This document shows positions 44,849 through 54,018 of a stretch of 64,000 bases of DNA, in pieces (position 1 is the stretch's first letter; every line of letters begins with the position of its first letter). The DNA is taken from positions 25,846 to 89,845 of the forward strand of contig NZ_JAHAJN010000006.1 in assembly GCF_018372215.1 (NCBI RefSeq). The letters run 5' to 3'. The translations under genes and the position numbers were made by a program. This DNA is from Negativicoccus succinicivorans (GTDB lineage: Bacteria; Bacillota; Negativicutes; Veillonellales; Negativicoccaceae). Under the pieces are notes generated by a model. It made no database searches and had not been told where the DNA came from. It worked only from the letters and a program-made list of their open reading frames with translations.

Positions 44849-45490
44849 TCACTCCCGCCGATCGCCGATGGCAAATAAAACCCATTCCGCGGAGGACGCG
44901 GCGTGGTCGCCGATCTTCTCCAAGAATTTTCCCATCAGCAATGCATCGGGTAGCAAGGGGTCCGGCGAATCGCCTTCCCGTAATTCTCGAATAATTTCTT
45001 CGCGCAACTGACGAAACAGCTGGTCGACAGTATCATCACGATCGATCGTGCTCTGCGCCAAGTCCTTATCAAAGCGGACCAGCGAGCGCAACGCGCTGTG
45101 CAACATGTCGCGTCCTTCGGCAAGCATATCTTCCAGAATATCCCATGCCGGGTCCGAGCGCATTTCGCTTTCGTCGGCAAGCTCTACCAGCGCGCCGGCG
45201 AGTTCCCCGATACGTTTTACATGAGACGCCATTTTGAAGATAGCCGACACCAGTCGGAAATCAGACGCCAACGGCTGTTCACTTGCCAAAAGACGCAAAC
45301 AGTTTTCCTCCAGCTTACGTTTGGCGGAAACGATGCGACGCACGGCCTCATCGACTTCCTTGTACGGAACGCTGTCTCCGTCTTGAAAAATCGTCGATGC
45401 CATTTGCAACACATCATCCGTCCAGCTGCCGACCGTAATGATGTCGTTACGCAACTCGTTGAGTTCGCGTTCTAATCGGATTCTGACCAC
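44849..45490 (-). CDS. phoU: Phosphate transport regulator PhoU (213 aa)
   Basis: All-helical protein with two PhoU repeats (about 10-100 and 115-205); FRLVSAIFKMASHVKRIGEL is the typical metal-binding region. It links Pst transport activity to PhoR signalling and turns the regulon down when phosphate is ample. The start is GTG with GCGAGG ahead of it. It lies 43 bases behind pstB. Confidence 0.92.
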   Translation of the reverse strand: MVRIRLERELNELRNDIITVGSWTDDVLQMASTIFQDGDSVPYKEVDEAVRRIVSAKRKLEENCLRLLASEQPLASDFRLVSAIFKMASHVKRIGELAGALVELADESEMRSDPAWDILEDMLAEGRDMLHSALRSLVRFDKDLAQSTIDRDDTVDQLFRQLREEIIRELREGDSPDPLLPDALLMGKFLEKIGDHAASSAEWVLFAIGDRRE

Positions 45491-45533
45491 AATATACCTC
45501 GCTTTTATTATACCAAGTCGAACGTTTTTCCGT

Positions 45534-46289
45534 TCAACCGAAACGTCCGGTTACATAATCTTCCGTGCGCTGTTCCTTGGGGTTCGTAAAGATGACATCC
45601 GTCGCATCTTTTTCAATGACTTCACCCAACAGGAAAAACGCCGTCGAGTCTGAGCAACGCGCCGCCTGTTGCATATTGTGCGTAACCAGAACGATGGTGT
45701 ATTGCTGTTTCAATTCTTCAATCAGGTTTTCGATTTTCAATGTGGAAATCGGATCGAGCGCGGACGTCGGTTCATCCATGAGAATGACTTCGGGATCGAC
45801 CGCAATTGCACGAGCGATGCAAATACGTTGCTGTTGCCCGCCGGAAAGAGCGAGCGCGCTTTCATGCAGACGGTCACTGACTTCGTCCCAAATGGAAGCC
45901 TGTTTCAAACTGCGTTCCACCGTTTCATCCAAAATCGATTTCTTTTTGATCCCCATCGATTTCAGCGCAAACGTGATGTTATCATAAATGCTCATCGGGA
46001 ACGGGTTCGGCTTTTGGAATACCATCCCGATCTGCCTGCGCAGTTGATTGACATCATGTACATCAAATACATTTTGTCCGCGATACAATACTTCGCCGGT
46101 GATCCGACAGCCTTCAATCAAATCATTCATCCGGTTAAGCACGCGCAAGAATGTCGACTTGCCGCACCCCGACGGTCCGATCAACGCGGTGATCGAGCGT
46201 TCTTCAATCTCCATATTGACATCAAAGAGCGCTTGTTTTTCCCCATAATAGAGGTTTAAGTTGTTCACTTTAAAAGCCAAGTCGGACAT
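45534..46289 (-). CDS. pstB: Phosphate ABC transporter ATPase (251 aa)
   Basis: Walker A GPSGCGKSTFLR, the PstB-specific LNRMNDLI, signature LSGGQQQRICIARAI, Walker B VILMDEPTSALDP and VTHNMQQAAR. The opening FKVNNLNLYYGEKQAL is typical. It powers PstC/PstA. Start is one base after the pstA stop (TAAGATG). Confidence 0.97.
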   Translation of the reverse strand: MSDLAFKVNNLNLYYGEKQALFDVNMEIEERSITALIGPSGCGKSTFLRVLNRMNDLIEGCRITGEVLYRGQNVFDVHDVNQLRRQIGMVFQKPNPFPMSIYDNITFALKSMGIKKKSILDETVERSLKQASIWDEVSDRLHESALALSGGQQQRICIARAIAVDPEVILMDEPTSALDPISTLKIENLIEELKQQYTIVLVTHNMQQAARCSDSTAFFLLGEVIEKDATDVIFTNPKEQRTEDYVTGRFG

Positions 46290-46290
46290 C

Positions 46291-47127
46291 TTATTTTCTC
46301 CATTTATTCATGACAAGCGAGGAGATCTCGTTCATCAAAACTACGACTACAATCAAGATAACGCCGGTGGCGTACGCTTTATCCGTGTGAATACCTTCGC
46401 TGGAAAGCGCGTACATGTGAATCGCCATCGTTCGGCCGGACTGCATCAGGTTGCCCGGGATTTCCGGAACGGTGCCGATCGTATACATCAACGCGACCGT
46501 TTCACCGACGATGCGGCCGATCGCCAAGATAACGCCTGCTACAATCCCGCGGCCGGCTACCGGCAAAATAATTTTCAAAATGGTATCCCGTTTACCTACG
46601 CCCAAGCCGTAGCTGCCTTCGCGCAAACCGGTCGGCACGGTCAAAAGAGCTTCTTCCGTTGTCTTAATGACAAAGGGAAGCACGAGGATCGTCATTGTTA
46701 AAATACCGGAAATCAAAGAGTATCCCAGCTGCAAGAAAATAACGAAAAACAAAAAACCGAACAAACCGTACACGATGGAAGGAATACCGGCGAGCGTTTC
46801 GCTGGCCATCCGAACCCATTTTACCAACCACGAGTCGCGTTGCGCGTATTCCGTCATATACACGGCGGTGCCTACGCCCAACGGTATCGCCAAAAGCAAT
46901 GTGCCGACGGTCAGGTAAATCGTCGTGATCAATGCCGGAAAGAGTGAAACGTTAGAGGTATTGTATTTATAAGCAAACAGTTCGGCGGTCACGAACGGAA
47001 TACCGTTCCAAAGGATGTGTACCAGCAAGTACACCAAGACACCCATCGTGAGCGTAATGCCCAGCCAAACGGCTGCCTGTACGATCCATTCATAGACGCC
47101 GCGCGTTTCCCCACGACGTTGGCTCAT
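46291..47127 (-). CDS. pstA: Phosphate ABC transporter permease PstA (278 aa)
   Basis: Six membrane helices and the binding-protein-dependent transport signature: ASETLAGIPSIVYGLFGFLF and the EAA loop EALLTVPTGLREGSYGLGVG. It forms the channel with PstC. It overlaps pstC by four bases. Confidence 0.95.
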   Translation of the reverse strand: MSQRRGETRGVYEWIVQAAVWLGITLTMGVLVYLLVHILWNGIPFVTAELFAYKYNTSNVSLFPALITTIYLTVGTLLLAIPLGVGTAVYMTEYAQRDSWLVKWVRMASETLAGIPSIVYGLFGFLFFVIFLQLGYSLISGILTMTILVLPFVIKTTEEALLTVPTGLREGSYGLGVGKRDTILKIILPVAGRGIVAGVILAIGRIVGETVALMYTIGTVPEIPGNLMQSGRTMAIHMYALSSEGIHTDKAYATGVILIVVVVLMNEISSLVMNKWRK

Positions 47128-47987
47128 GATTTAACCAGCCTTTCACGTAAAAACAGGAACAGCGTATTCAATAACAAAATCATAATAAACAAAATGGCGC
47201 CGGTCGCAATCAACGCTTCCCTGTGCAGGTCTGCCGCGTAACCCATTTCCAAAACGACATTGGCCGTCAAAGTACGCGTCCCGTCCCAAAGTGACGACGG
47301 AATCACCGCCTGGTTGCCCGCGACCATGATAACGGCCATCGTTTCACCGACCGCGCGGCCGATACCCAAGACAAACGACGCCAAGATACCGCCGGAAGCC
47401 GCCGGCACCATGATCCCGACCACGGTACGTTCGTGGGTCAATCCCAAAGCGCGGCCGCCTTCGTAGTAACGATCCGGTACCGTGGAAAGCGCCGACTCGC
47501 TGACAGAAATAATCGTCGGCAAAATCATGATGGCAAGCAATAACGCCGCCGTAAACACGCTGTTGCCGTTGCCGCCTAAATACCCACGAACCATCGGTAC
47601 CATGACAACCATCCCGAAGAAACCGTAGACGATCGAAGGGATACCGGCCAATAATAAAACTAACGAACGTAGGACACGCCGCCACTTTTCCGGTGCAAAA
47701 AAAGAAAGGCAGACGGCTGCCGCCAAGGCAACCGGTCCGCCCATCAAAATCGCACCGAGAGTGACCAGCATACTGCCGATGATCATCGGGAAAATCCCGT
47801 ATGCGGGCGGTACGTCCGTCGGGCGCCAACTTGCTCCCAAAAGGAAATCCTGCAGACCGATGGTAAACATCGGCGGGATTCCTTTGGCAAAGATAAAGAG
47901 CCCGATGAGGAAGACGCATATGATGGACATTGCCGCCATCACATGCACCGTCCAACTCATCAACTTTTCACTTGTCTGCGAATTCAT
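47124..47987 (-). CDS. pstC: Phosphate ABC transporter permease PstC (287 aa)
   Basis: Six membrane helices, GIPSIVYGFFGMVVMVPMV, and an EAA loop ESALSTVPDRYYEGGRALGL. It pairs with PstA. It lies 30 bases behind pstS. Confidence 0.95.
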   Translation of the reverse strand: MNSQTSEKLMSWTVHVMAAMSIICVFLIGLFIFAKGIPPMFTIGLQDFLLGASWRPTDVPPAYGIFPMIIGSMLVTLGAILMGGPVALAAAVCLSFFAPEKWRRVLRSLVLLLAGIPSIVYGFFGMVVMVPMVRGYLGGNGNSVFTAALLLAIMILPTIISVSESALSTVPDRYYEGGRALGLTHERTVVGIMVPAASGGILASFVLGIGRAVGETMAVIMVAGNQAVIPSSLWDGTRTLTANVVLEMGYAADLHREALIATGAILFIMILLLNTLFLFLRERLVKS

Positions 47988-48017
47988 CCGCTCACTCCCG
48001 CTTCTTACCGGCAGATG

Positions 48018-48920
48018 TTATTTCGCATCCTGCCATTTCGTAATTTTGCCAATATAAACGTCACGAACGGAATCCGCTTTGATGTTTTCTACGCTGTTCG
48101 CTTTGTTGACCACAACTGCCAAACCGTCTTTGGCAATAACGTTACCGTCTACTTTATCTTTTTCGCTGTCTTTCAATTCACGCGATGCCATACCGAGGTC
48201 GGCCGTGCCGCTGATCGCCGATTGCACACCGGTCGTCGAGTCGCTCTGCTGCACTTCGACTTTCAGGTTCGGGTTGGCTTTCTGATAGGCTTCCGCCAAT
48301 TTTTCCATGACCGGAGTTACCGAAGACGAACCCGCGCATACGATTTTGCCGGACTGGTTCGCCGGAGTGTACGCCGCCGGAGCTTGATCCACCGCGATGT
48401 AGCCGTTGTCAGTAACGATCTTCTGGCCTTCTTTACTGTGGATAAATTTCAGGAAGTCTTGCGCTTGCGGCGTCAGACCTTTTTCTTTGTTGATGACGAC
48501 GTTGAACGGACGAGCCAATTTGTACTGACCGTTCATAACATTCGCCGGGGTCGCTTCCACGCCGTCAACTTTCAACGCTTTTACGGTATCGTTCAACGAA
48601 CCGAGGGAAATGTAGCCGAGCGCATACGCGTCGTTCGCTACGCTGGTCATCATGACGTTGGTACTGTTCGTAATCTGCGCGGAGCTCAAAGTGCGGTCCA
48701 CTTTCTTACCGTTTTCTTTGACTTCAATGCCCAACAATTCTATGAACGCGCCACGCGTACCGGAACCGTCTTCACGGGAAATAACGTGAATATCTTTGGC
48801 CAAATCAAAAGCCGCTTTGTCACCGCCGGAGCTGGATCCGGAACCGCCACCGCAACCCGCGATCGCTAATGCCATTACTACACCGGCTGCTGCTAAACCC
48901 AAACGTTTGCCTTGTTTCAT
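48018..48920 (-). CDS. pstS: Phosphate-binding lipoprotein PstS (300 aa)
   Basis: The start at 48920 (MKQGKRLGLAAAGVVMALAI) is backed by AAAGGAGG. The lipobox is AIAGC with Cys23, followed by a Gly/Ser linker, so it should be lipid-anchored outside the inner membrane. Phosphate-binding segments are SREDGSGTRGAFIE and the distal CAGSSSVTPVMEKLAEAY and SDSTTGVQSAISGTADLG. The order of the two lobes looks swapped: the GSGTRGAF motif, usually C-terminal, comes first and the GSSSVTP motif, usually N-terminal, comes second. It heads the operon under a Pho box. Confidence 0.92.
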   Translation of the reverse strand: MKQGKRLGLAAAGVVMALAIAGCGGGSGSSSGGDKAAFDLAKDIHVISREDGSGTRGAFIELLGIEVKENGKKVDRTLSSAQITNSTNVMMTSVANDAYALGYISLGSLNDTVKALKVDGVEATPANVMNGQYKLARPFNVVINKEKGLTPQAQDFLKFIHSKEGQKIVTDNGYIAVDQAPAAYTPANQSGKIVCAGSSSVTPVMEKLAEAYQKANPNLKVEVQQSDSTTGVQSAISGTADLGMASRELKDSEKDKVDGNVIAKDGLAVVVNKANSVENIKADSVRDVYIGKITKWQDAK

Positions 48921-48956
48921 CTTTTTCGTTCCTCCTTTGGAATCGATACGAATTGG

Positions 48957-48986
48957 TATAACTGCATAATAGCGAAAGACTGTCAA
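48957..48986 (-). promoter_or_regulatory. Promoter of pstS
   Basis: A perfect TTGACA (48981-48986), 18 bases, GTTATA (48957-48962), on the minus strand 36 bases before the start codon. Confidence 0.6.
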
Positions 48987-49002
48987 AAGACTACACAGCA
49001 TT

Positions 49003-49036
49003 TGTAAATAAATTGTAAAAACAAAGTTTTTGTAAG
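49003..49036 (-). promoter_or_regulatory. Pho box upstream of pstS
   Basis: On the minus strand TTTACA occurs at 49014-49019 and again at 49003-49008, an 11-base period as in Bacillus PhoP sites (TT(A/T)ACA, 5 bases, TT(A/T)ACA). A third, CTTACA, lies at 49031-49036, one and a half periods upstream. The boxes sit about 17 bases upstream of the -35. Confidence 0.65.
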
Positions 49037-49267
49037 CTGCATTGAAAATAAATCGGACAAATTTTCTATCGCCTCTTAAGAAGTCCTTTATTTACAATGT
49101 CTGCGCATCTTCAAAACATTACGATAAATCATTTTAATATTTTTACACTTTTACAGGCGTATCATTATATCGTGTTTTTATATTTTCCAACGCGGCTTCC
49201 GACAGCGATCGGAATCTCCCGATTTTATCCGAATACGTTTTGCAAACATCATGTTGTAAAAGCGGTA

Positions 49268-49299
49268 CAAAAAAAGAGCGGTGCTCACCGCTCTTTTTT
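49268..49299 (-). terminator. Terminator of the uvr operon
   Basis: AAAAAAGAGCGGTG/CACCGCTCTTTTTT at the uvrC stop; long T runs on both strands. Confidence 0.87.
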
Positions 49300-51160
49300 A
49301 TACCCATTTTTGCTTGTCTTCTTTCGTCTGCAATTGCTGCTGCTTTTCGTGTTTCTCCGCCCGCAGAAACGTGTGCACAGCTTCGGCGGCTTTCCGATTC
49401 ATGCCGGGCACGGCCGCCAATGCTTCGACGTCGGCCGAGCGCATCGCGTCCAAATTCGGAAACGCCTGCCATAGCGCCTGACGACGTTTCGGACCGATGC
49501 CGTCGATATGATCCAATATAGATTGGAAATTCCGCTTGCTGCGCAGTTTACGGTGGTACGTAATCGCGAATCGATGGGCTTCATCACGCACTGTCTGCAA
49601 TAACTGCAGCGCCGGTAAGCGATGATCCAACACAATCGGTTCGTTGCTGTACTCGGTAAAAATCTCTTCGATCCGTTCCGCCAGAGCGATAACCGGTGTT
49701 TGAACGCCGCACTCGCGAATAACGGGCAACGCCGCATGCAACTGTCCTTTACCGCCATCGATGACGATCAGATCCGGCAACGGCCAATCGGGATGATTTC
49801 CGTAACGGCGCGCCATAATTTCACGCATGGAGGCGAAATCATCCGGCTTGCCCTGCACGGTTTTCAATTTGAATTTGCGGTATTCGCTGCCGGTCGGTTT
49901 GCCGTCGATCAAAACACTCATGGAGGCGACGGTCTCCGCGCCCTGGATATGACTGATATCAAAACACTCAATGCGCTCGGGTAAATTGGGCAAATCCAAA
50001 ATTTCCGCGAGATCGCGCACGGCGCCGCTTTGTTTATCCACCGTGTGCTGCCATTGCAATTCTTTATCCGCCAGATACTTCGCGGCATTGTCCTGCGCCA
50101 TATCTTTCAGACCGCGACGGAAGCCTCGTTGCGGCACGGCGATTTTCACCTGCGAACCCCGCTCCGCCGTCAACCATTCACCGAGCAGTTCGGCATCGGC
50201 CGGCAAAAACGGCACGGCCACTTCTTTCGGCACGCGGTCCGCGCTGCCGGTGTAATAATTTTTGATAAATCCGGCCAATACTTCCGCATCACTTTCACCG
50301 TAGGAGCCGCTGACCATATAGTTTTCTTTGCCGATCACTTTGCCGGCGCGGACAAGTAAAATGACGACGCCTACTTTATCCGCCGTACGAGCGACGCCGA
50401 TCATATCCAAGTTGCCGGCGGCGGCCACGATGTTTTGCCGCTCCTGCACGCTTTTCAACGCGACGATACGGTCCCGGTAGCGGGCCGCTTCCTCATAACG
50501 CATCGCCGCGGCCGCCTCTTTCATGCTGTTTTCCCAGCGGTGCAGCCACTGCCGGTTTTTACCTTCAAAAATATCGCAGACTTCCTGCGCCATTTGATGG
50601 TACGCGGCTTGTTCCACCCGGCCCATGCAGGGCGCCTGGCAGCGTTTCAAATGGTATTGCAGACAGGGTCGTCGCACTTTCATCGACCGACAAGTCCGCA
50701 AGGGGTAAATCTGCCGCAAGGTTTTCAATGTCCGCGCCACCGAACCGACGTCGGTAAAGGGTCCCAAGTAGCGTGCGCCGTCACGCACCAGTCGCCGCGT
50801 CATAAAGACGCGCGGATAGGCTTCCTGCAACGTGATTTTGATGTACGGATATGTTTTATCATCCCGCAGCAGAATATTGTATTTCGGATGCAAGCGTTTA
50901 ATTAAATTGCATTCGAGAATGAGCGCTTCCAGTTCCGTTTTGGTCAAAATAAAATCGACATCTTCGGCGTGGTTCATCATGGCATTCACTTTGGGGCTGT
51001 TCTTGCTTTCTTCCCGCACGTAGGAACGCACGCGGCTGCGTAAATTCACCGCTTTGCCGACGTAGATGACTTTACCGAACCGATCTTTCCACTGGTAGAC
51101 CCCGGGTGTGGTCGGCAAGGCGTCGAGCTTGGTTTGAATCCGCTCATTCACTTGCCGCAT
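49298..51160 (-). CDS. uvrC: Excinuclease ABC subunit C (620 aa)
   Basis: It makes both incisions in nucleotide excision repair. The N-terminal GIY-YIG nuclease (PGVYQWKDRFGKVIYVGKAV), the UVR motif (WENSMKEAAAAMRYEEAARY), the RNase H-like second nuclease (ERIECFDISHIQG, LIVIDGGKGQL) and the C-terminal helix-hairpin-helix (HIDGIGPKRRQAL, LAAVPGMNRKAAE) are all visible. It overlaps uvrA by 17 bases. Confidence 0.97.
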   Translation of the reverse strand: MRQVNERIQTKLDALPTTPGVYQWKDRFGKVIYVGKAVNLRSRVRSYVREESKNSPKVNAMMNHAEDVDFILTKTELEALILECNLIKRLHPKYNILLRDDKTYPYIKITLQEAYPRVFMTRRLVRDGARYLGPFTDVGSVARTLKTLRQIYPLRTCRSMKVRRPCLQYHLKRCQAPCMGRVEQAAYHQMAQEVCDIFEGKNRQWLHRWENSMKEAAAAMRYEEAARYRDRIVALKSVQERQNIVAAAGNLDMIGVARTADKVGVVILLVRAGKVIGKENYMVSGSYGESDAEVLAGFIKNYYTGSADRVPKEVAVPFLPADAELLGEWLTAERGSQVKIAVPQRGFRRGLKDMAQDNAAKYLADKELQWQHTVDKQSGAVRDLAEILDLPNLPERIECFDISHIQGAETVASMSVLIDGKPTGSEYRKFKLKTVQGKPDDFASMREIMARRYGNHPDWPLPDLIVIDGGKGQLHAALPVIRECGVQTPVIALAERIEEIFTEYSNEPIVLDHRLPALQLLQTVRDEAHRFAITYHRKLRSKRNFQSILDHIDGIGPKRRQALWQAFPNLDAMRSADVEALAAVPGMNRKAAEAVHTFLRAEKHEKQQQLQTKEDKQKWV

Positions 51161-54005
51161 GACGATCCTCCACCTGACCGAGTTTTCGCGCTCGTTCCAA
51201 CAATGGCGCCAAATAATGCCCCGTGTAGGATGCCGGCACGGCCGCCACTTCTTCCGGCGTGCCGGTCGCCACGATCGTACCGCCGCCAGAGCCGCCTTCC
51301 GGCCCCAAGTCGATAATATGATCGGCGCATTTAATCACATCTAAATTGTGCTCGATGATCACCACGGTATCGCCTTCATCCACAATTCTCTGCAAGACAT
51401 CCATCAGTTTATGAATATCCGCCACATGCAATCCGGTGGTCGGTTCATCCAGAAGGTAGAGCGTCTTGCCGGTGCTGCGTTTCGCCAGTTCCGTCGCCAA
51501 TTTGACGCGTTGCGCTTCCCCGCCGGAAAGCGTGGTCGCCGGCTGACCGAGACGAATGTACCCGAGTCCGACGTCCTGAATCGTTTGCAATTTTCGGACA
51601 ATGGCCGGATGATTGGCGAAAAATTCGACCGCTTCATCCACTGTCATATTGAGCACATCGGAAATATTTTTACCCTTGTATTTCACTTCCAGCGTTTCGC
51701 GATTATAGCGCGCGCCGTGGCAGACTTCGCAGGGCACGTACACGTCGGGCAGGAAATGCATTTCAATTTTAATGATGCCGTCGCCCTTGCAGGCCTCGCA
51801 CCGACCTCCGCTCATATTGAAGCTGAAACGCCCCGGCTTATAGCCGCGCAACTTCGCTTCCGGCGTTTGGCTGTACAATTCACGAATCGGCGTGAAAACA
51901 CCGGTATACGTCACCGGATTGGAACGCGGCGTACGTCCGATCGGCTGCTGGTTGATATCGATAATTTTGTCGATATTTTTCGCGCCGGTAATGCTTTTAT
52001 ACGTGCCGGTACGGTGGTATTTGCGGTACAGACCGTTGGCCAATCCTTTGTAAAGGATCTCGTTGACCAGCGTACTTTTACCCGAACCGGATACCCCGGT
52101 CACGACCGTCAGGCAGCCCAAGGGGAACGTCACATCAATATTCTGCAAGTTGTGTTCACTCGCGCCGCGGACCACGAGTTTTTTGCCGTTGCCTTTGCGG
52201 CGTTGCGCCGGTACGGGAATGTAGCGCTTGCCCGCGAGGTATTGTCCGGTCAGCGATTGCGGCGTTTGCAAAATGGTTTTTAAATCCCCCTGCGCGACAA
52301 TTTGACCGCCGTACTCACCGGCTCCCGGACCGATATCGACGATATGGTCCGCCGCGCGAATGGTATCTTCATCATGCTCGACGACGATCAGGCTGTTGCC
52401 CAAATCGCGCAGTCCTTTCAAGGTTGCAAGCAGACGATCATTATCGCGCTGGTGCAAACCGATCGAAGGTTCGTCCAAAATGTAAAGCACACCGACGAGA
52501 CCCGAGCCGATCTGCGTCGCCAGACGAATCCGCTGCGCCTCCCCGCCGGACAGCGTGCCCGATGAGCGGGCCAGCGTCAAATAGCCCAAGCCCACATCAT
52601 AAAGGAACCCGATGCGCGCATTGAGTTCTTTCACAATTTGGCGGGCAATGACCATTTCTTTTTCCGTCAATTCGAGTTCGTTCAAAAAATCGCGAATTTC
52701 CGCAATCGAAAGGCAGGTCAGCTCATGAATATTCAAGCCGCCGACCTTGAACGCCAACACTTCCGGTTTGAGGCGCGCGCCCTGGCATTCCGTACAGGGA
52801 ACCTCCGTCATGTAGCGTTCCATTTCCTGTCGCTGACTGTCCGAGAAGGCGTCTCGATGGCGGCGTTTCACCATGGGAACGACACCTTCAAACGCTCGAT
52901 CATAACTCTTGACTTCGCCGCGCATATTTTCATAGCGGAAACGGAATTTTTTAGACGTGCCGTCGCGCAAATAGCGCTTGCCTTCCGCCGGTAAATCACT
53001 GTAAGAATTATCCAACGTCAGACCGTACGATTTCAGGAACGGCACGAGCTGCACCATGAACCATGAGTTACGGTTCGTGGAAAGCGCTTGCACCGCGCCG
53101 TCTTTGAACGACAAATCGGGATCCGGTACGATCAGACTGAAATCCGGCTCCAGGCTCGCGCCCAGACCCGTGCAAACGGGACACGCTCCCAGCGGATTAT
53201 TAAAGGAAAACAGCCGCGGTTCCGGTTCCGGTAGGGAAATCCCGCAATCCGGACAGGCGAAATGCTGACTGAATACGTATTGCGGTCCGTCCACCACCTG
53301 CGCATACACGACGCCTTCCCCTAAACTGAGCGCCGTTTCGAGCGAACCGGCTAAACGCTGCGCCAAGCCTTCGCGCGCGATCAGTCGATCGACCACCACC
53401 TCGATGACATGTTTGCGATTTTTCTCCAAATCGATCTCTTCATCGAGATTCCGCACTTCGCCGTCGACGCGTACGCGCGCATAACCTTCTTTGCGCAAGC
53501 GCTCCAGCGTCTTTTTATGCGTGCCTTTTTGCGCCCGAACGACCGGCGCCAGTAAGAGAAAACGCGTGCCCTCCGGTAAAGCTAAAATGGCATCCGTAAT
53601 CTGTTCGACGGTCTGTTGCGTGATCGGCTTGCCGCAATGCGGGCAAAACGGCCGCCCTACCCGCGCGTACAAAAGACGCAGGTAGTCGTAAATCTCGGTC
53701 ACAGTGCCGACCGTCGAACGCGGGTTGCGGCTGGTCGTTTTCTGATCGATCGAAATGGCCGGCGAAAGGCCCGCGATATAATCGACGTCCGGCTTATCCA
53801 TCTGCCCGAGGAACTGCCGCGCGTACGCGGACAAAGACTCTACATAACGGCGCTGTCCTTCCGCGTAAATGGTGTCAAACGCGAGAGAGGACTTGCCGCT
53901 GCCGGAAAGTCCCGTAAAAACAATAAATTTATCCCGCGGCAGACGCAAATCAATATTTTGCAAATTATGCTGACGCGCCCCGCGAATGATCATTTCTTCT
54001 TTCAT
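51144..54005 (-). CDS. uvrA: Excinuclease ABC subunit A (953 aa)
   Basis: The damage-scanning ATPase. It has two ABC modules (Walker A GLSGSGKSS and GVSGSGKST; signatures LSGGEAQRIRLATQIG and LSGGEAQRVKLATELA), a zinc site with CPDCG...CPVC and a second with CEACKGDG...CEVC. Length is normal. It lies 13 bases behind uvrB. Confidence 0.97.
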   Translation of the reverse strand: MKEEMIIRGARQHNLQNIDLRLPRDKFIVFTGLSGSGKSSLAFDTIYAEGQRRYVESLSAYARQFLGQMDKPDVDYIAGLSPAISIDQKTTSRNPRSTVGTVTEIYDYLRLLYARVGRPFCPHCGKPITQQTVEQITDAILALPEGTRFLLLAPVVRAQKGTHKKTLERLRKEGYARVRVDGEVRNLDEEIDLEKNRKHVIEVVVDRLIAREGLAQRLAGSLETALSLGEGVVYAQVVDGPQYVFSQHFACPDCGISLPEPEPRLFSFNNPLGACPVCTGLGASLEPDFSLIVPDPDLSFKDGAVQALSTNRNSWFMVQLVPFLKSYGLTLDNSYSDLPAEGKRYLRDGTSKKFRFRYENMRGEVKSYDRAFEGVVPMVKRRHRDAFSDSQRQEMERYMTEVPCTECQGARLKPEVLAFKVGGLNIHELTCLSIAEIRDFLNELELTEKEMVIARQIVKELNARIGFLYDVGLGYLTLARSSGTLSGGEAQRIRLATQIGSGLVGVLYILDEPSIGLHQRDNDRLLATLKGLRDLGNSLIVVEHDEDTIRAADHIVDIGPGAGEYGGQIVAQGDLKTILQTPQSLTGQYLAGKRYIPVPAQRRKGNGKKLVVRGASEHNLQNIDVTFPLGCLTVVTGVSGSGKSTLVNEILYKGLANGLYRKYHRTGTYKSITGAKNIDKIIDINQQPIGRTPRSNPVTYTGVFTPIRELYSQTPEAKLRGYKPGRFSFNMSGGRCEACKGDGIIKIEMHFLPDVYVPCEVCHGARYNRETLEVKYKGKNISDVLNMTVDEAVEFFANHPAIVRKLQTIQDVGLGYIRLGQPATTLSGGEAQRVKLATELAKRSTGKTLYLLDEPTTGLHVADIHKLMDVLQRIVDEGDTVVIIEHNLDVIKCADHIIDLGPEGGSGGGTIVATGTPEEVAAVPASYTGHYLAPLLERARKLGQVEDRHAASE

Positions 54006-54018
54006 AGCACTCCTTTAT

